A stretch of DNA of 64,000 bases from assembly GCF_004684345.1 (NCBI RefSeq), contig NZ_CP038469.1, positions 2,666,001 to 2,730,000 on the forward strand, read 5' to 3'. Position numbers and translations under genes: made by a program. The DNA is from Citrobacter tructae. GTDB lineage: Bacteria > Pseudomonadota > Gammaproteobacteria > Enterobacterales > Enterobacteriaceae. Below the pieces are notes generated by a model, which saw only the letters and a list, made by a program, of their open reading frames with translations, had not been told where the DNA came from and searched no databases. Within the stretch, counting starts at the first letter, position 1, and every line of letters begins with the position of its first letter. Of the stretch, positions 1 to 8,437 are shown one piece after another.

Positions 1-18
1 CCACTGCGGTTGTCTACA

Positions 19-50
19 AGATGGGGTCGTAACCCACGTCATCAAGGGGG
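19..50 (-). promoter_or_regulatory. dnaK: Sigma-32 heat-shock promoter of dnaK (gene outside window)
   Basis: On the minus strand CTTGAT (46-41) is followed after 14 bp by CCCCATCT (26-19), matching the sigma-32 consensus CTTGAAA / CCCCATnT and closely resembling the recalled dnaK P1 promoter of E. coli. Transcription runs leftward off the window, so dnaK should begin just beyond position 1. The neighbouring yaaI also sits beside dnaK in E. coli, which supports the assignment. Confidence 0.85.
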
Positions 51-281
51 GCATGCAAATTTTTTTTAGTCCGATCGTAATAAAATGAGAGAAAGCGGGC
101 AGAAAAGCAGGAAAACCAATAGTCACCGCCCCAAAATAATTCATAAAACCAATATTATAAATATCAGTCATTCACCTTGAAATTGTAATAAAAAGAAAAG
201 ATTACAAACATGAACTGTTTTTCCAACGGCAGTATTATGGTGACTGGCAATCTACTTTTGAACCCGTCAAAGAGAAATCTC

Positions 282-686
282 ATGAAATCCATGTTAACCC
301 TTCCCGCCAGCCTGCTGATGGGTCTGCTACTGAGCAGCGCTGCACATGCTAACGATCATAAAGTCCTGGGAATGATTGCCATGCCCAGAAATGCAACCAA
401 CGATCTCACGCTAAGAATCCCCGTTTGCCGCGTGGTGAAGCGTATTCAGTTGGTGGCAGACCGTGGCGATATCAAACTAAATGGAGCTTCCGTTTATTTT
501 AAAGCCGCACGCATGTCCAGCCAGAGCCTGAGTGTCCCTTCTTCTATCAAAGAGGGGCAGACGACCAGTTGGATCAACATTAATAACGACAACGACAACA
601 AACGATGCGTGTCCAAAATCACCTTCTCTGGCCAGTCAGTCAATTCCTCCGACATGGCGACATTAAAAGTCATTGGTGATGACTAA
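282..686 (+). CDS. yaaI: YaaI, small periplasmic protein of the DUF2541 family
   Basis: This 134-residue protein matches E. coli YaaI almost throughout. Residues 1-23 form a signal peptide with a basic start, a hydrophobic core and a cleavage-type AHA-N junction, so the mature protein should be periplasmic. The mature part has two cysteines, in VCRVV and KRCVS, that could form a disulfide. The molecular function is unknown. An upstream in-frame ATG at 210 would add 24 residues ahead of the signal peptide; I chose 282 because it gives a normal signal peptide and the usual family length. It lies divergent from dnaK. The yaaW gene that separates yaaI and satP in E. coli is missing here. Confidence 0.88.
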   Translation: MKSMLTLPASLLMGLLLSSAAHANDHKVLGMIAMPRNATNDLTLRIPVCRVVKRIQLVADRGDIKLNGASVYFKAARMSSQSLSVPSSIKEGQTTSWININNDNDNKRCVSKITFSGQSVNSSDMATLKVIGDD

Positions 687-722
687 TCTCTACCCCACCT
701 TTCAGCCATGATGTTTATCACT

Positions 723-745
723 GGGGAAAAAAATTCATTTTCCCC
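723..745 (+). terminator. Hairpin downstream of yaaI
   Basis: GGGGAAAA (723-730) and TTTTCCCC (738-745) form an 8-bp stem with a 7-nt loop, 36 bp after the yaaI stop. There is no long U-run after it, so termination may be modest. Confidence 0.5.
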
Positions 746-860
746 TCATCAGATCATAGACAGCCCCCTCTCCCCTGATTATCATGCCGCGCCCCGAAGA
801 CAGTGATCGTTATTCGGGGAAACTATTTCACCATTCAATCAATGATGATTTTGAGGAATT

Positions 861-1427
861 ATGGGCAACACTAAGTTGGCTAATCCGGCACCGCTGGGCC
901 TGATGGGCTTCGGCATGACCACCATTCTGCTTAACCTGCATAACGCGGGTTTCTTCGCCCTTGACGGTATTATTTTGGCGATGGGATTGTTCTACGGCGG
1001 CATCGCGCAAATTTTTGCTGGTCTGCTGGAATATAAAAAGGGCAATACCTTCGGCTTAACCGCCTTTACCTCTTACGGCTCTTTCTGGCTGACGCTGGTC
1101 GCGATCCTGTTAATGCCGAAAATGGGTCTGACGGAAGCACCGAACGTGCAGTTCCTGGGCGTATACCTGGGTCTGTGGGGCGTGTTCACACTGTTCATGT
1201 TCTTCGGCACGCTGAAAGCTAACCGCGCGTTGCAGTTTGTCTTCCTGAGCCTGACCGTATTGTTCGCCCTGCTGGCTGTGGGCAATATTGCGGGTAACGA
1301 AGCGATTATCCACGTTGCTGGCTGGGTTGGCTTAGTGTGTGGCGCAAGCGCCATTTACCTGGCGATGGGTGAAGTGCTGAACGAACAGTTTGGCCGCACC
1401 ATCCTGCCGATTGGTGAAGCGCACTAA
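861..1427 (+). CDS. satP: Acetate/succinate:proton symporter SatP
   Basis: This 188-residue membrane protein of the GPR1/FUN34/YaaH family takes up acetate and succinate with protons across the inner membrane. The family signature NPAPLGLMGFGMTT lies at about residues 8-21, and about six hydrophobic segments fill the rest (for example LDGIILAMGLFYGG and FGLTAFTSYGSFW). Length and sequence match E. coli YaaH/SatP. The start at 861 has a GAGGA ribosome-binding site. It faces the MHS transporter gene convergently, with a strong GC-rich hairpin between them. Confidence 0.95.
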   Translation: MGNTKLANPAPLGLMGFGMTTILLNLHNAGFFALDGIILAMGLFYGGIAQIFAGLLEYKKGNTFGLTAFTSYGSFWLTLVAILLMPKMGLTEAPNVQFLGVYLGLWGVFTLFMFFGTLKANRALQFVFLSLTVLFALLAVGNIAGNEAIIHVAGWVGLVCGASAIYLAMGEVLNEQFGRTILPIGEAH

Positions 1428-1434
1428 TCTGCCT

Positions 1435-1458
1435 TTATCCCCCCGCAAGGGGGGATAA
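1435..1458. terminator. GC-rich hairpin between satP and the MHS transporter
   Basis: TTATCCCCCC (1435-1444) and GGGGGGATAA (1449-1458) form a perfect 10-bp stem with a GCAA tetraloop. It sits between convergent stop codons (1427 and 1462), so it probably acts on both transcripts, although neither side has a long U-run. Confidence 0.7.
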
Positions 1459-1461
1459 TCC

Positions 1462-2769
1462 TTACAGACGCTGTAATTCTCCGTCAACGTCTGTATCACG
1501 ATGATAAATATCCTGTCGCAGCCAAATCCCCAGTCCTAACCCCACCAGCGAAAGCGCCAGTACGTACCAGGCAGGAGCCATCGGTGACACACTCATCAAC
1601 ATCGTTACTGCGATCGGCGTCAAACCACCGAAAATGGCATATGAGACGTTATAGGAAAAGGAAATGCCGGTAAAACGGACTTCCGCCGGAAACGCCCGCA
1701 CCATCACGTAAGGCACTGCGCCGACCACGCCAACGCACAACCCAACCAGACCGTACAACCAAAACAGGTATTCGGGATGACTGCTGGTCAGGTGATAGAA
1801 AAACCAGCTAGAACAAGCCAGCAGCAAGCTACCGACAATAAAGGTTTTACTGGCACCCACTCTGTCGACCACAAATCCAGCCAGCAGGCACCCGATGCAC
1901 AGCATAATAGTGGCAACGCTGTTGGCCTGTAAGGTCAGCGCAGGGGCAAAACCATACTGTTTTTGCAGCCAGACGGGGGACATCAGGATCACCACCACAA
2001 TCCCCGCCGAGAGCAGCCAGGTCAGCAGCATTGATACCACCACCGCTTTTTTATGCTTGCTCACCACCGACTTTACCGGTAGCTCTTGCGCCAACGCTTT
2101 GCGCTGCTGCATCTCGAGGAAGATGGGCGTCTCCTGCAGCCAGCGGCGCAGATACATTGCCACCAGCCCAAACGCGCCCCCCAGCAGGAAAGGAATACGC
2201 CAGCCGTACTCATGCACTGCCTGCTGCGTCAGGCTGGTATTCACCAACGTGGCCACTACCGAGCCAAGAAGAATACCCACCGTTAACCCGGCTGTCAGCG
2301 TTCCGCAGGCAATGCCAATGCGGTGCTCCGGAACGTGTTCGGCAACAAACACCCACGCTCCCGGCACTTCTCCCCCAATGGCAGCGCCCTGCAAGATACG
2401 CATCAGTAGCAGCAACAGCGGGGCCAAGATCCCCATCGAGGCATAAGTCGGTAGCAGACCTATCGCCAGCGTTGGGATCGCCATCAGCAAAATGCTCAGA
2501 GTGAACATTTTCTTGCGCCCAACTAGATCGCCAAAATGCGCCATGATGATGCCGCCCAGCGGGCGCGCCAGATAGCCTGCGGCAAAAATACCGAAGGTTT
2601 GCACCTGACGTAGCCATTCGGGGATGTCTGCGGGGAAGAATAGCTCACCCACAACAGCGGCAAAGAAGACGAAGATAATGAAATCATAAAACTCAAGCGC
2701 CCCGCCGAGGGCAGCGAGCGAAAGGGTTTTATAATCCTGGCGGTTCAGCGGTCGAGAATGTTGTGACAT
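1462..2769 (-). CDS. MFS transporter of the metabolite:H+ symporter (MHS) family
   Basis: This 435-residue, 12-helix transporter resembles ProP/KgtP/ShiA-type symporters. The MFS loop signature GDLVGRKK lies between helices 2 and 3, following ARPLGG, and the interior carries charged MHS-type segments such as ALEFYDF in helix 1. The substrate cannot be read from sequence; family members carry organic acids, betaine or shikimate. The frame stays open to an ATG at 2829, which would add 20 residues. I chose 2769 because it leaves the usual short N-terminus before helix 1; neither start has a clear ribosome-binding site. E. coli K-12 lacks this gene between mog and satP, so it is an accessory gene in an otherwise conserved neighbourhood. 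Confidence 0.8.
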   Translation of the reverse strand: MSQHSRPLNRQDYKTLSLAALGGALEFYDFIIFVFFAAVVGELFFPADIPEWLRQVQTFGIFAAGYLARPLGGIIMAHFGDLVGRKKMFTLSILLMAIPTLAIGLLPTYASMGILAPLLLLLMRILQGAAIGGEVPGAWVFVAEHVPEHRIGIACGTLTAGLTVGILLGSVVATLVNTSLTQQAVHEYGWRIPFLLGGAFGLVAMYLRRWLQETPIFLEMQQRKALAQELPVKSVVSKHKKAVVVSMLLTWLLSAGIVVVILMSPVWLQKQYGFAPALTLQANSVATIMLCIGCLLAGFVVDRVGASKTFIVGSLLLACSSWFFYHLTSSHPEYLFWLYGLVGLCVGVVGAVPYVMVRAFPAEVRFTGISFSYNVSYAIFGGLTPIAVTMLMSVSPMAPAWYVLALSLVGLGLGIWLRQDIYHRDTDVDGELQRL

Positions 2770-2893
2770 AGCAAACCATGCGTCAGTGGAGTGATTGAAC
2801 GTGCTTATCGATACATGTAAAACAAACATTACTATATCGTAAACAATTCAATACTCCACCGGCAATATTCTTTATGTCACGAAAAGGCTACTT

Positions 2894-3481
2894 TCAGGTA
2901 TTTGTATCGCGTATAGCGCTTTTAGGCCGAAAAGATGCTACTACTGCTGGGGTGGTTTCCACATACGGCCCATCCAGCAACTGTATACAATACGGTACAC
3001 TTGCAAAAATACCCGCCACGATAACCTTACCGTCGGCGTCTTTCACACCTTCCAGCGTTTCTTTGATCGATTTCGGCTGGCCTGGCAAATTCAGGATCAG
3101 CGCCTGCTTACGAATCACCCCAACCTGACGGGAGAGGATCGCCGTTGGCACAAAGTGCAGGCTTATCTGGCGCATTTGCTCACCAAAGCCAGGCATCTGC
3201 CTGTCGGCAACCGCCAGCGTAGCATCAGGGGTGACGTCGCGACGAGCTGGGCCGGTGCCGCCGGTGGTCAACACCAGGTGGCAGCTCATTTCATCAACCA
3301 GTTCGCACAATGTTTGTTCGATGATGGCCTGCTCGTCCGGTATCAACCGGGTTTGCAGTTCAAAAGGAGTTATCAGGGCAGACGCCAGCCACTCTTCGAG
3401 AGCAGGGATACCTTTATCCTGATAAACGCCGCTAGAGGCACGGTCAGAAATAGAAACTAAGCCAATGCGTAAAGTATTCAT
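2894..3481 (-). CDS. mog: Molybdopterin adenylyltransferase Mog
   Basis: This 195-residue cytoplasmic enzyme adenylylates molybdopterin before MoeA inserts molybdate during molybdenum cofactor synthesis. The N-terminal SISDRASSGVYQDKG segment (about residues 10-24) and the TTGGTGPARRDVTPDAT loop (about 71-87) are the family's nucleotide and pterin binding signatures. The sequence matches E. coli Mog closely over its full length. It follows talB on the same strand after about 60 bp that include a hairpin, so it probably has its own promoter or receives readthrough. Confidence 0.95.
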   Translation of the reverse strand: MNTLRIGLVSISDRASSGVYQDKGIPALEEWLASALITPFELQTRLIPDEQAIIEQTLCELVDEMSCHLVLTTGGTGPARRDVTPDATLAVADRQMPGFGEQMRQISLHFVPTAILSRQVGVIRKQALILNLPGQPKSIKETLEGVKDADGKVIVAGIFASVPYCIQLLDGPYVETTPAVVASFRPKSAIRDTNT

Positions 3482-3558
3482 GATTATTCCGTTTAAACAG
3501 TCTCGTTAAACAGAATGATACACTGCGAAGGGAAGGACAGACAGGTTTCAGAAGAGGT

Positions 3559-3584
3559 AGCGTGACCCCTGTCAGGGCCACGCT
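3559..3584 (-). terminator. Hairpin downstream of talB
   Basis: AGCGTG (3559-3564) pairs with CACGCT (3579-3584), and an inner CCC/GGG pair extends the stem after one mismatch. It lies directly after the talB stop on the minus strand. There is no U-run, so it may protect the mRNA 3' end rather than terminate strongly. Confidence 0.45.
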
Positions 3585-3591
3585 CTAATGA

Positions 3592-4545
3592 TTACAGCAG
3601 ATCGCCGATCATTTTTTCCAGTTTGCCCTGGTCTACAGCAAACTTACGGATACCGTCCGCCAGTTTGTCTACAGCCATCGGATCCTGGTTGTGCTGCCAC
3701 AGGAACTCAGCTTCGGTGATACGCGCAGGACGCGCTTTCACTTCGCCAGAGAAGGACAGTTTACGCTCGAGAGCGCCTTCGCTTTCCGCCAGCTCTTTCA
3801 GCAGCGCCGGGGCAATCGTCAGACGATCACAACCCGCCAGCTCAATGATTTCACCGATGTTACGGAAGCTTGCGCCCATCACCACGGTTTCATAACCGTG
3901 CTGTTTGTAGTACTCATATATTTCGGTAACGGAAACCACTCCCGGATCTTCTGCCGGTGCGTACTCTTTCTTGTCGGTATTGGCTTTGTACCAGTCCAGA
4001 ATACGGCCAACGAACGGAGAAATCAGGTACACGCCTGCTTCTGCACAGGCACGCGCCTGCGCAAAGGAGAACAGCAGAGTCAGGTTACAGTTGATGCCTT
4101 CTTTTTCCAGTTGCTCTGCAGCACGGATACCCTGCCAGGTAGAAGCCAGTTTGATAAGAATGCGATCGTTGCTGATGCCAGCATCGTTGTACAGTTTGAT
4201 CAAGCGTTTCGCTTTCGCGATAGACGCGTCGGTGTCGTAGGACAGGCGAGCGTCAACTTCAGTGGAGATGCGACCCGGGACCAGTTTCAGGATCTCCAGA
4301 CCGATGTTTACCGCCAGTTTGTCGGTCGCGTCGACAACCTGCTGCGCGCGATCGTTGCTCTGCTGCTTAGCCCAGGCCACAGCGTCATCAATCAGCTTGC
4401 GGTATTCCGGGATCTGCGCTGCGTTAAGAATGAGAGAAGGGTTAGTTGTGGCATCCTGAGGCTGATACAGCTTCATTGCCGCGATATCTCCGGTGTCGGC
4501 CACTACAGTGGTGAACTGACGAAGGGAGGTCAATTTGTCCGTCAT
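3592..4545 (-). CDS. talB: Transaldolase B
   Basis: This 317-residue enzyme of the non-oxidative pentose phosphate pathway transfers a dihydroxyacetone unit from sedoheptulose 7-phosphate to glyceraldehyde 3-phosphate. The Schiff-base lysine lies in RILIKLASTWQG (about residue 132), and ATTNPSL near residue 30 is the first transaldolase signature. The frame extends upstream to 4608, but MTDKLTSLRQ at 4545 gives the exact TalB length and has a purine-rich AAAGAGA upstream. It is divergent from yaaJ. Confidence 0.97.
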   Translation of the reverse strand: MTDKLTSLRQFTTVVADTGDIAAMKLYQPQDATTNPSLILNAAQIPEYRKLIDDAVAWAKQQSNDRAQQVVDATDKLAVNIGLEILKLVPGRISTEVDARLSYDTDASIAKAKRLIKLYNDAGISNDRILIKLASTWQGIRAAEQLEKEGINCNLTLLFSFAQARACAEAGVYLISPFVGRILDWYKANTDKKEYAPAEDPGVVSVTEIYEYYKQHGYETVVMGASFRNIGEIIELAGCDRLTIAPALLKELAESEGALERKLSFSGEVKARPARITEAEFLWQHNQDPMAVDKLADGIRKFAVDQGKLEKMIGDLL

Positions 4546-4819
4546 GATAGCGATTCTCTTTAAACAGCTTGTTAGGGGGATGTAACCGATCTTTCCTGAT
4601 GATAGCACGACGCACTCTCAGCGCAACCGCCGGGAGTGCCTCACCTGCCGTTCAGCCCTGATTACGCATCTCAGGGCCCGTAGTGCGCAATTAAGGAGTC
4701 AGCCAGATGTTATGGTAAACTCCCGCTATCAATCTCATTACAAGGTTTATACTGTCCGATAATTGGTAGCGCTTACACGGGGATATTAGCGCGTACCGGC
4801 ATCAACAAGAGGGATGTTA

Positions 4820-6250
4820 ATGCCTGATTTTTTCGCATTTATTAATGAAGTACTCTGGGGTTCGGTGATGATCTACCTCCTGCTTGGTGCAGGATGCTGG
4901 TTCACCTGGCGTACGGGGTTCATTCAGTTTCGCTATATTCGCCAGTTCGGTAAAAGCCTTAAAAATAGCCTCAACCCGCAGCCGGGCGGCTTAACCTCAT
5001 TTCAAGCCCTATGTACCAGTCTCGGCGCACGTATTGGTAGCGGAAACCTGGCAGGCGTTGCCCTGGCCATTGCCGCAGGTGGCGCTGGGGCTGTCTTCTG
5101 GATGTGGGTCTCCGCAGTCATTGGTATGGCAACCTCGTTTGCCGAGTGTTCACTTGCCCAACTGTATAAAGAACGCGACAGTAAAGGTCAGTTTCGCGGC
5201 GGGCCTGCGTGGTATATGGCTCGCGGGCTGGGCATGCGCTGGATGGGCGTTCTGTTCGCTGTCTTTTTACTCATTGCCTATGGTTTTATTTTTAATAGCG
5301 TCCAGGCGAACTCGGTCTCGCGTGCGCTGGAGTTTGCTTTTGACATCCCGCCGCTTGCGTCCGGTGTCTCACTGGCGTTGCTATCCTTGCTGGTTATCGT
5401 CGGTGGCATTAAAGGCGTTGCCCGTCTGATGCAATGGTTCGTTCCATTAATGGCCTTACTGTGGGTAAGCAGCAGCATCATTATTTGCCTGTGGCATATT
5501 GGGCAACTGCCCGAGATTATCGTCACTATTATAAAAAACGCCTTTGGCTGGCAGGAAGCCGCCGCTGGCGCTGCCGGGTATACGTTAAGCCAGGCCATTG
5601 CCAGCGGCTTTCAACGCGGCATGTTCTCTAATGAGGCCGGAATGGGATCTACCCCAAATGCAGCCGCTGCCGCGGCCTCATGGCCTCCACATCCCGTCGC
5701 CCAGGGCATTGTGCAAATGATTGGTGTATTAGTCGATACGTTGATTATCTGTACGGCCAGCGCAATGATTATTCTGCTGGCGGGTAATGGAACCACCTAC
5801 ATGCCGATGGAAGGTATCCAGTTGGTTCAGAAAGCAATGGTAACGCTCACGGGTGAATGGGGAGCAGGATTTGTCGCCCTGATTGTTATCATGTTCGCTT
5901 TCAGTTCTATCGTCGCCAACTATATCTATGCTGAAAACAACCTGGTCTTCCTGCATCTGGACAATATCCGGGTTATCTGGCTTTTGCGCATTGCTACTGT
6001 CGGTACCGTCATCGCTGGCACCTTAGTCAGCTTCCCGCTGGTGTGGCAGCTTGCAGACATTATTATGGCCTGCATGGCCATCACTAACCTGACGGCGATT
6101 CTGCTGCTCTCGCCGGTTGTCCATACCCTCGCCAGCGATTATCTGCGCCAACGAAAACTTGGCGTGCGGCCAGAATTTGATCTACGCCGTTATCCCGATA
6201 TCAGACAACAGCTTGCGCCCGATGCCTGGGATAAAACGCCGCGCGAGTAG
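4820..6250 (+). CDS. yaaJ: Sodium:alanine/glycine-type symporter YaaJ
   Basis: This 476-residue inner-membrane transporter belongs to the alanine/glycine:cation symporter (AGCS/DAACS) family. About eleven hydrophobic helices are visible, with the family signatures RIGSGNLAGVALA (about 71-83) and GGPAWYMARGLG. The C-terminal QRKLGVRP tail matches E. coli YaaJ. Two in-frame ATGs sit 6 bp apart. AAGAGGG directly abuts the first (4814), so the second (4820), with normal spacing, is the likely start. The substrate is inferred from family only. Confidence 0.9.
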   Translation: MPDFFAFINEVLWGSVMIYLLLGAGCWFTWRTGFIQFRYIRQFGKSLKNSLNPQPGGLTSFQALCTSLGARIGSGNLAGVALAIAAGGAGAVFWMWVSAVIGMATSFAECSLAQLYKERDSKGQFRGGPAWYMARGLGMRWMGVLFAVFLLIAYGFIFNSVQANSVSRALEFAFDIPPLASGVSLALLSLLVIVGGIKGVARLMQWFVPLMALLWVSSSIIICLWHIGQLPEIIVTIIKNAFGWQEAAAGAAGYTLSQAIASGFQRGMFSNEAGMGSTPNAAAAAASWPPHPVAQGIVQMIGVLVDTLIICTASAMIILLAGNGTTYMPMEGIQLVQKAMVTLTGEWGAGFVALIVIMFAFSSIVANYIYAENNLVFLHLDNIRVIWLLRIATVGTVIAGTLVSFPLVWQLADIIMACMAITNLTAILLLSPVVHTLASDYLRQRKLGVRPEFDLRRYPDIRQQLAPDAWDKTPRE

Positions 6251-6327
6251 CGCGGCAATCGCAACCATCGATCAATTCTGTCGTTTTTTTTGCTACAGTC
6301 GCAGTAAATCTCCCGCAAGGACTGGAT

Positions 6328-7101
6328 ATGCTGATTCTGATTTCACCCGCAAAAACACTCGACTACCAAAGTCCACTGGCAACCGCGCGTCATACGTTGC
6401 CCGAGTTGCTGGATCATTCCCAGCAGCTTATCCACGAAGCGCGTCAGCTTTCTGCACCGCAGATTGGCAAGCTGATGGGGATTAGCGACAAGCTGGCGGA
6501 CCTGAACGCCACCCGCTTCCATGACTGGCAGCCTGACTTCACGCCTGACAATGCGCGCCAGGCCATTCTGGCGTTTAAGGGCGATGTATATACCGGATTA
6601 CAGGCAGAAACCTTCAGCGAGGCGGATTTCGACTTTGCCCAGCAGCATTTACGCATGCTGTCCGGACTGTACGGCGTGCTGCGCCCACTGGATCTGATGC
6701 AGCCTTACCGCCTCGAGATGGGCATTCGCCTTGCCAATGCCAAAGGGAAAGATCTCTACCAGTTCTGGGGTGATATCATCACTGATAAACTGAACGAAGC
6801 GCTGGAAGCGCAAGGCGACAGCGTGGTCATCAACCTCGCCTCGGATGAGTATTTTAAATCCGTGAAACCGAAAAAACTGAACGCGGAGCTGATCAAACCG
6901 GTTTTCCTTGACGAGAAAAACGGCAAGTTCAAAGTGATCAGTTTCTATGCCAAAAAAGCGCGTGGCCTGATGAGCCGCTACATCATCGAAAACCGCTTAA
7001 CCAGACCGGAACAGCTGACCGCATTTAACAGCGAAGGCTATTTCTTTGATGAAGAAGCATCAGGTAAAGGCGAGTTGGTATTTAAACGTCACGAACAGTA
7101 A
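6328..7101 (+). CDS. yaaA: Peroxide stress protein YaaA
   Basis: This 257-residue cytoplasmic protein of the DUF328/UPF0246 family begins with the family signature LISPAKTLDYQSP. In E. coli, YaaA limits free iron and protects DNA and proteins during hydrogen peroxide stress, and it is in the OxyR regulon. The lysine-rich central part (KPKKLNAELIKP) and the C-terminal GYFFDEEASGKGELVFKRH match E. coli. An AAGGA ribosome-binding site precedes the start. A REP element follows; the yaaX gene found between yaaA and thrC in E. coli is absent. Confidence 0.93.
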   Translation: MLILISPAKTLDYQSPLATARHTLPELLDHSQQLIHEARQLSAPQIGKLMGISDKLADLNATRFHDWQPDFTPDNARQAILAFKGDVYTGLQAETFSEADFDFAQQHLRMLSGLYGVLRPLDLMQPYRLEMGIRLANAKGKDLYQFWGDIITDKLNEALEAQGDSVVINLASDEYFKSVKPKKLNAELIKPVFLDEKNGKFKVISFYAKKARGLMSRYIIENRLTRPEQLTAFNSEGYFFDEEASGKGELVFKRHEQ

Positions 7102-7110
7102 TGGAAGAAT

Positions 7111-7141
7111 GCCGGATGGCGGCGAGCGTCGCCATCCGGTA
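7111..7141. repeat. REP-type palindrome between yaaA and thrC
   Basis: GCCGGATGGCGGCG and its imperfect inverted partner CGTCGCCATCCGGT form an enterobacterial REP palindrome in the 46 bp between the convergent ends of yaaA and thrC. It can fold in either transcript and may act as a shared transcript end or stabiliser. Confidence 0.85.
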
Positions 7142-7147
7142 CAGCAG

Positions 7148-8434
7148 TTAACCCCGGGTCATCATCAGCTGACGCAGCGCAGCAAAATCAGCGGGCAGAT
7201 GATGAGACAACAGCGGCAAGTTAGCGCGTTCCGCCAGTTCTTTTGGCAGAGCCAACGTAAGATCAAGAATCTCTTCAACGCTTTCTTTAAACTTCGCCGG
7301 ATGTGCAGTGCCGAGGAACAGACCATACTCGCCTGGGTTCAACTGGTCACGCAGCGCACGGTAAGCCACCGCCGCGTGGGGTTCAGAGGTGTAACCCATC
7401 TCATGCAGCTCACGCATTGTGTCCTGAGTGGTCGCGTCATCAATGGCCGCGTAGCCCAGTTCATTCAAACGCCAGATTTTACGGCGGAATAGTTCTTCCA
7501 CACGCGGCCAGTTGTTCGGCTGGCTGACGTCCATGGCATTCGATAAGGTCGCCTGGGTGGCTTTCGGCGCCCACTCACCTTCTTTAAGGAAACGCGGAAC
7601 CGTATCGTTGACGTTGGTTGCGGCGATAAAACGCTTCACCGGCAGACCGAGTGATTTCGCCAGCAGCCCGGCCGTCAGATCGCCAAAGTTGCCGCTGGGA
7701 ACGGAGACAACCAGCTGATTTCGCGCCTCCTGCGGCAGTTGAGCCACAGCCTCGAAGTAGTAGCAGATTTGCGCCAGCAAACGGCTGATGTTGATCGAGT
7801 TGGCCGAGTTTAATCCCAGCGCCACCTTCAGTTCTTCATCATCAAACGCCTTTTTCACCAGCGCCTGACAGGCATCAAAATCACCGTCAATGGCGACAGT
7901 TTCAATATTTCCGCCCAGCGTACAGAACAGTTTTTCCTGTAACGGGCTGATCTTACCGTTCGGATAGAGGATAACCACACGCACATTCTTCAGGCCATAA
8001 AAGGCATGCGCGACCGCTGCTCCGGTATCTCCAGAAGTGGCCGTCAGAATAGTCACCGGCTTGTCGCCGCTGATGTGCGTCAGCATCTGCGCCATAAAGC
8101 GCCCACCAAAATCTTTAAAAGCCAGCGTCGGGCCGTGGAACAGTTCCAGACAACCGACATCCCCCGCCACCTGAGCGACCGGCGCCGGAAACGCAAACGC
8201 CGCACGCACGCGCTCCGCGAGGACGTCGTGTGCAATTTCATCACCAATAAATGCGGACAGGATCTTTGCGCTACGGCTGACAAAATCCAGTTTCAGCATC
8301 TCATCAATTTCGGTCAGGCTAAATTCCGGCAGATCGTGCGGGAAAAAGAGTCCCTGTTTTCTCCCCAGCCCTTGCGTGACGGCCTGCGCGAAACTGACCT
8401 GCTCGTTATGATCTTTAAGATTGTAGAGTTTCAT
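7148..8434 (-). CDS. thrC: Threonine synthase
   Basis: This 428-residue PLP enzyme converts O-phospho-L-homoserine to L-threonine, the last step of the pathway. The PLP-binding lysine lies in TLAFKDFGGRF (about residue 107), and TSGDTGAAVAHA is the phosphate-binding loop. Length equals the E. coli enzyme. It is the last gene of thrLABC, 3 bp after thrB, and is expected to be controlled by the upstream attenuator. Confidence 0.98.
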   Translation of the reverse strand: MKLYNLKDHNEQVSFAQAVTQGLGRKQGLFFPHDLPEFSLTEIDEMLKLDFVSRSAKILSAFIGDEIAHDVLAERVRAAFAFPAPVAQVAGDVGCLELFHGPTLAFKDFGGRFMAQMLTHISGDKPVTILTATSGDTGAAVAHAFYGLKNVRVVILYPNGKISPLQEKLFCTLGGNIETVAIDGDFDACQALVKKAFDDEELKVALGLNSANSINISRLLAQICYYFEAVAQLPQEARNQLVVSVPSGNFGDLTAGLLAKSLGLPVKRFIAATNVNDTVPRFLKEGEWAPKATQATLSNAMDVSQPNNWPRVEELFRRKIWRLNELGYAAIDDATTQDTMRELHEMGYTSEPHAAVAYRALRDQLNPGEYGLFLGTAHPAKFKESVEEILDLTLALPKELAERANLPLLSHHLPADFAALRQLMMTRG

Positions 8435-8437
8435 TTA

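Noticed and set aside
3691..4563. Long open frame on the plus strand opposite talB (290 codons)
   Set aside because: It is the antisense shadow of talB with skewed composition and no ribosome-binding site or recognisable domain.
4765..4778. LacI/GalR-like operator between talB and yaaJ (GGTAGCGCTTACAC)
   Set aside because: Only the right half matches a GalR-type half-site; the two arms are poorly symmetric, so I do not list it as a regulatory site.
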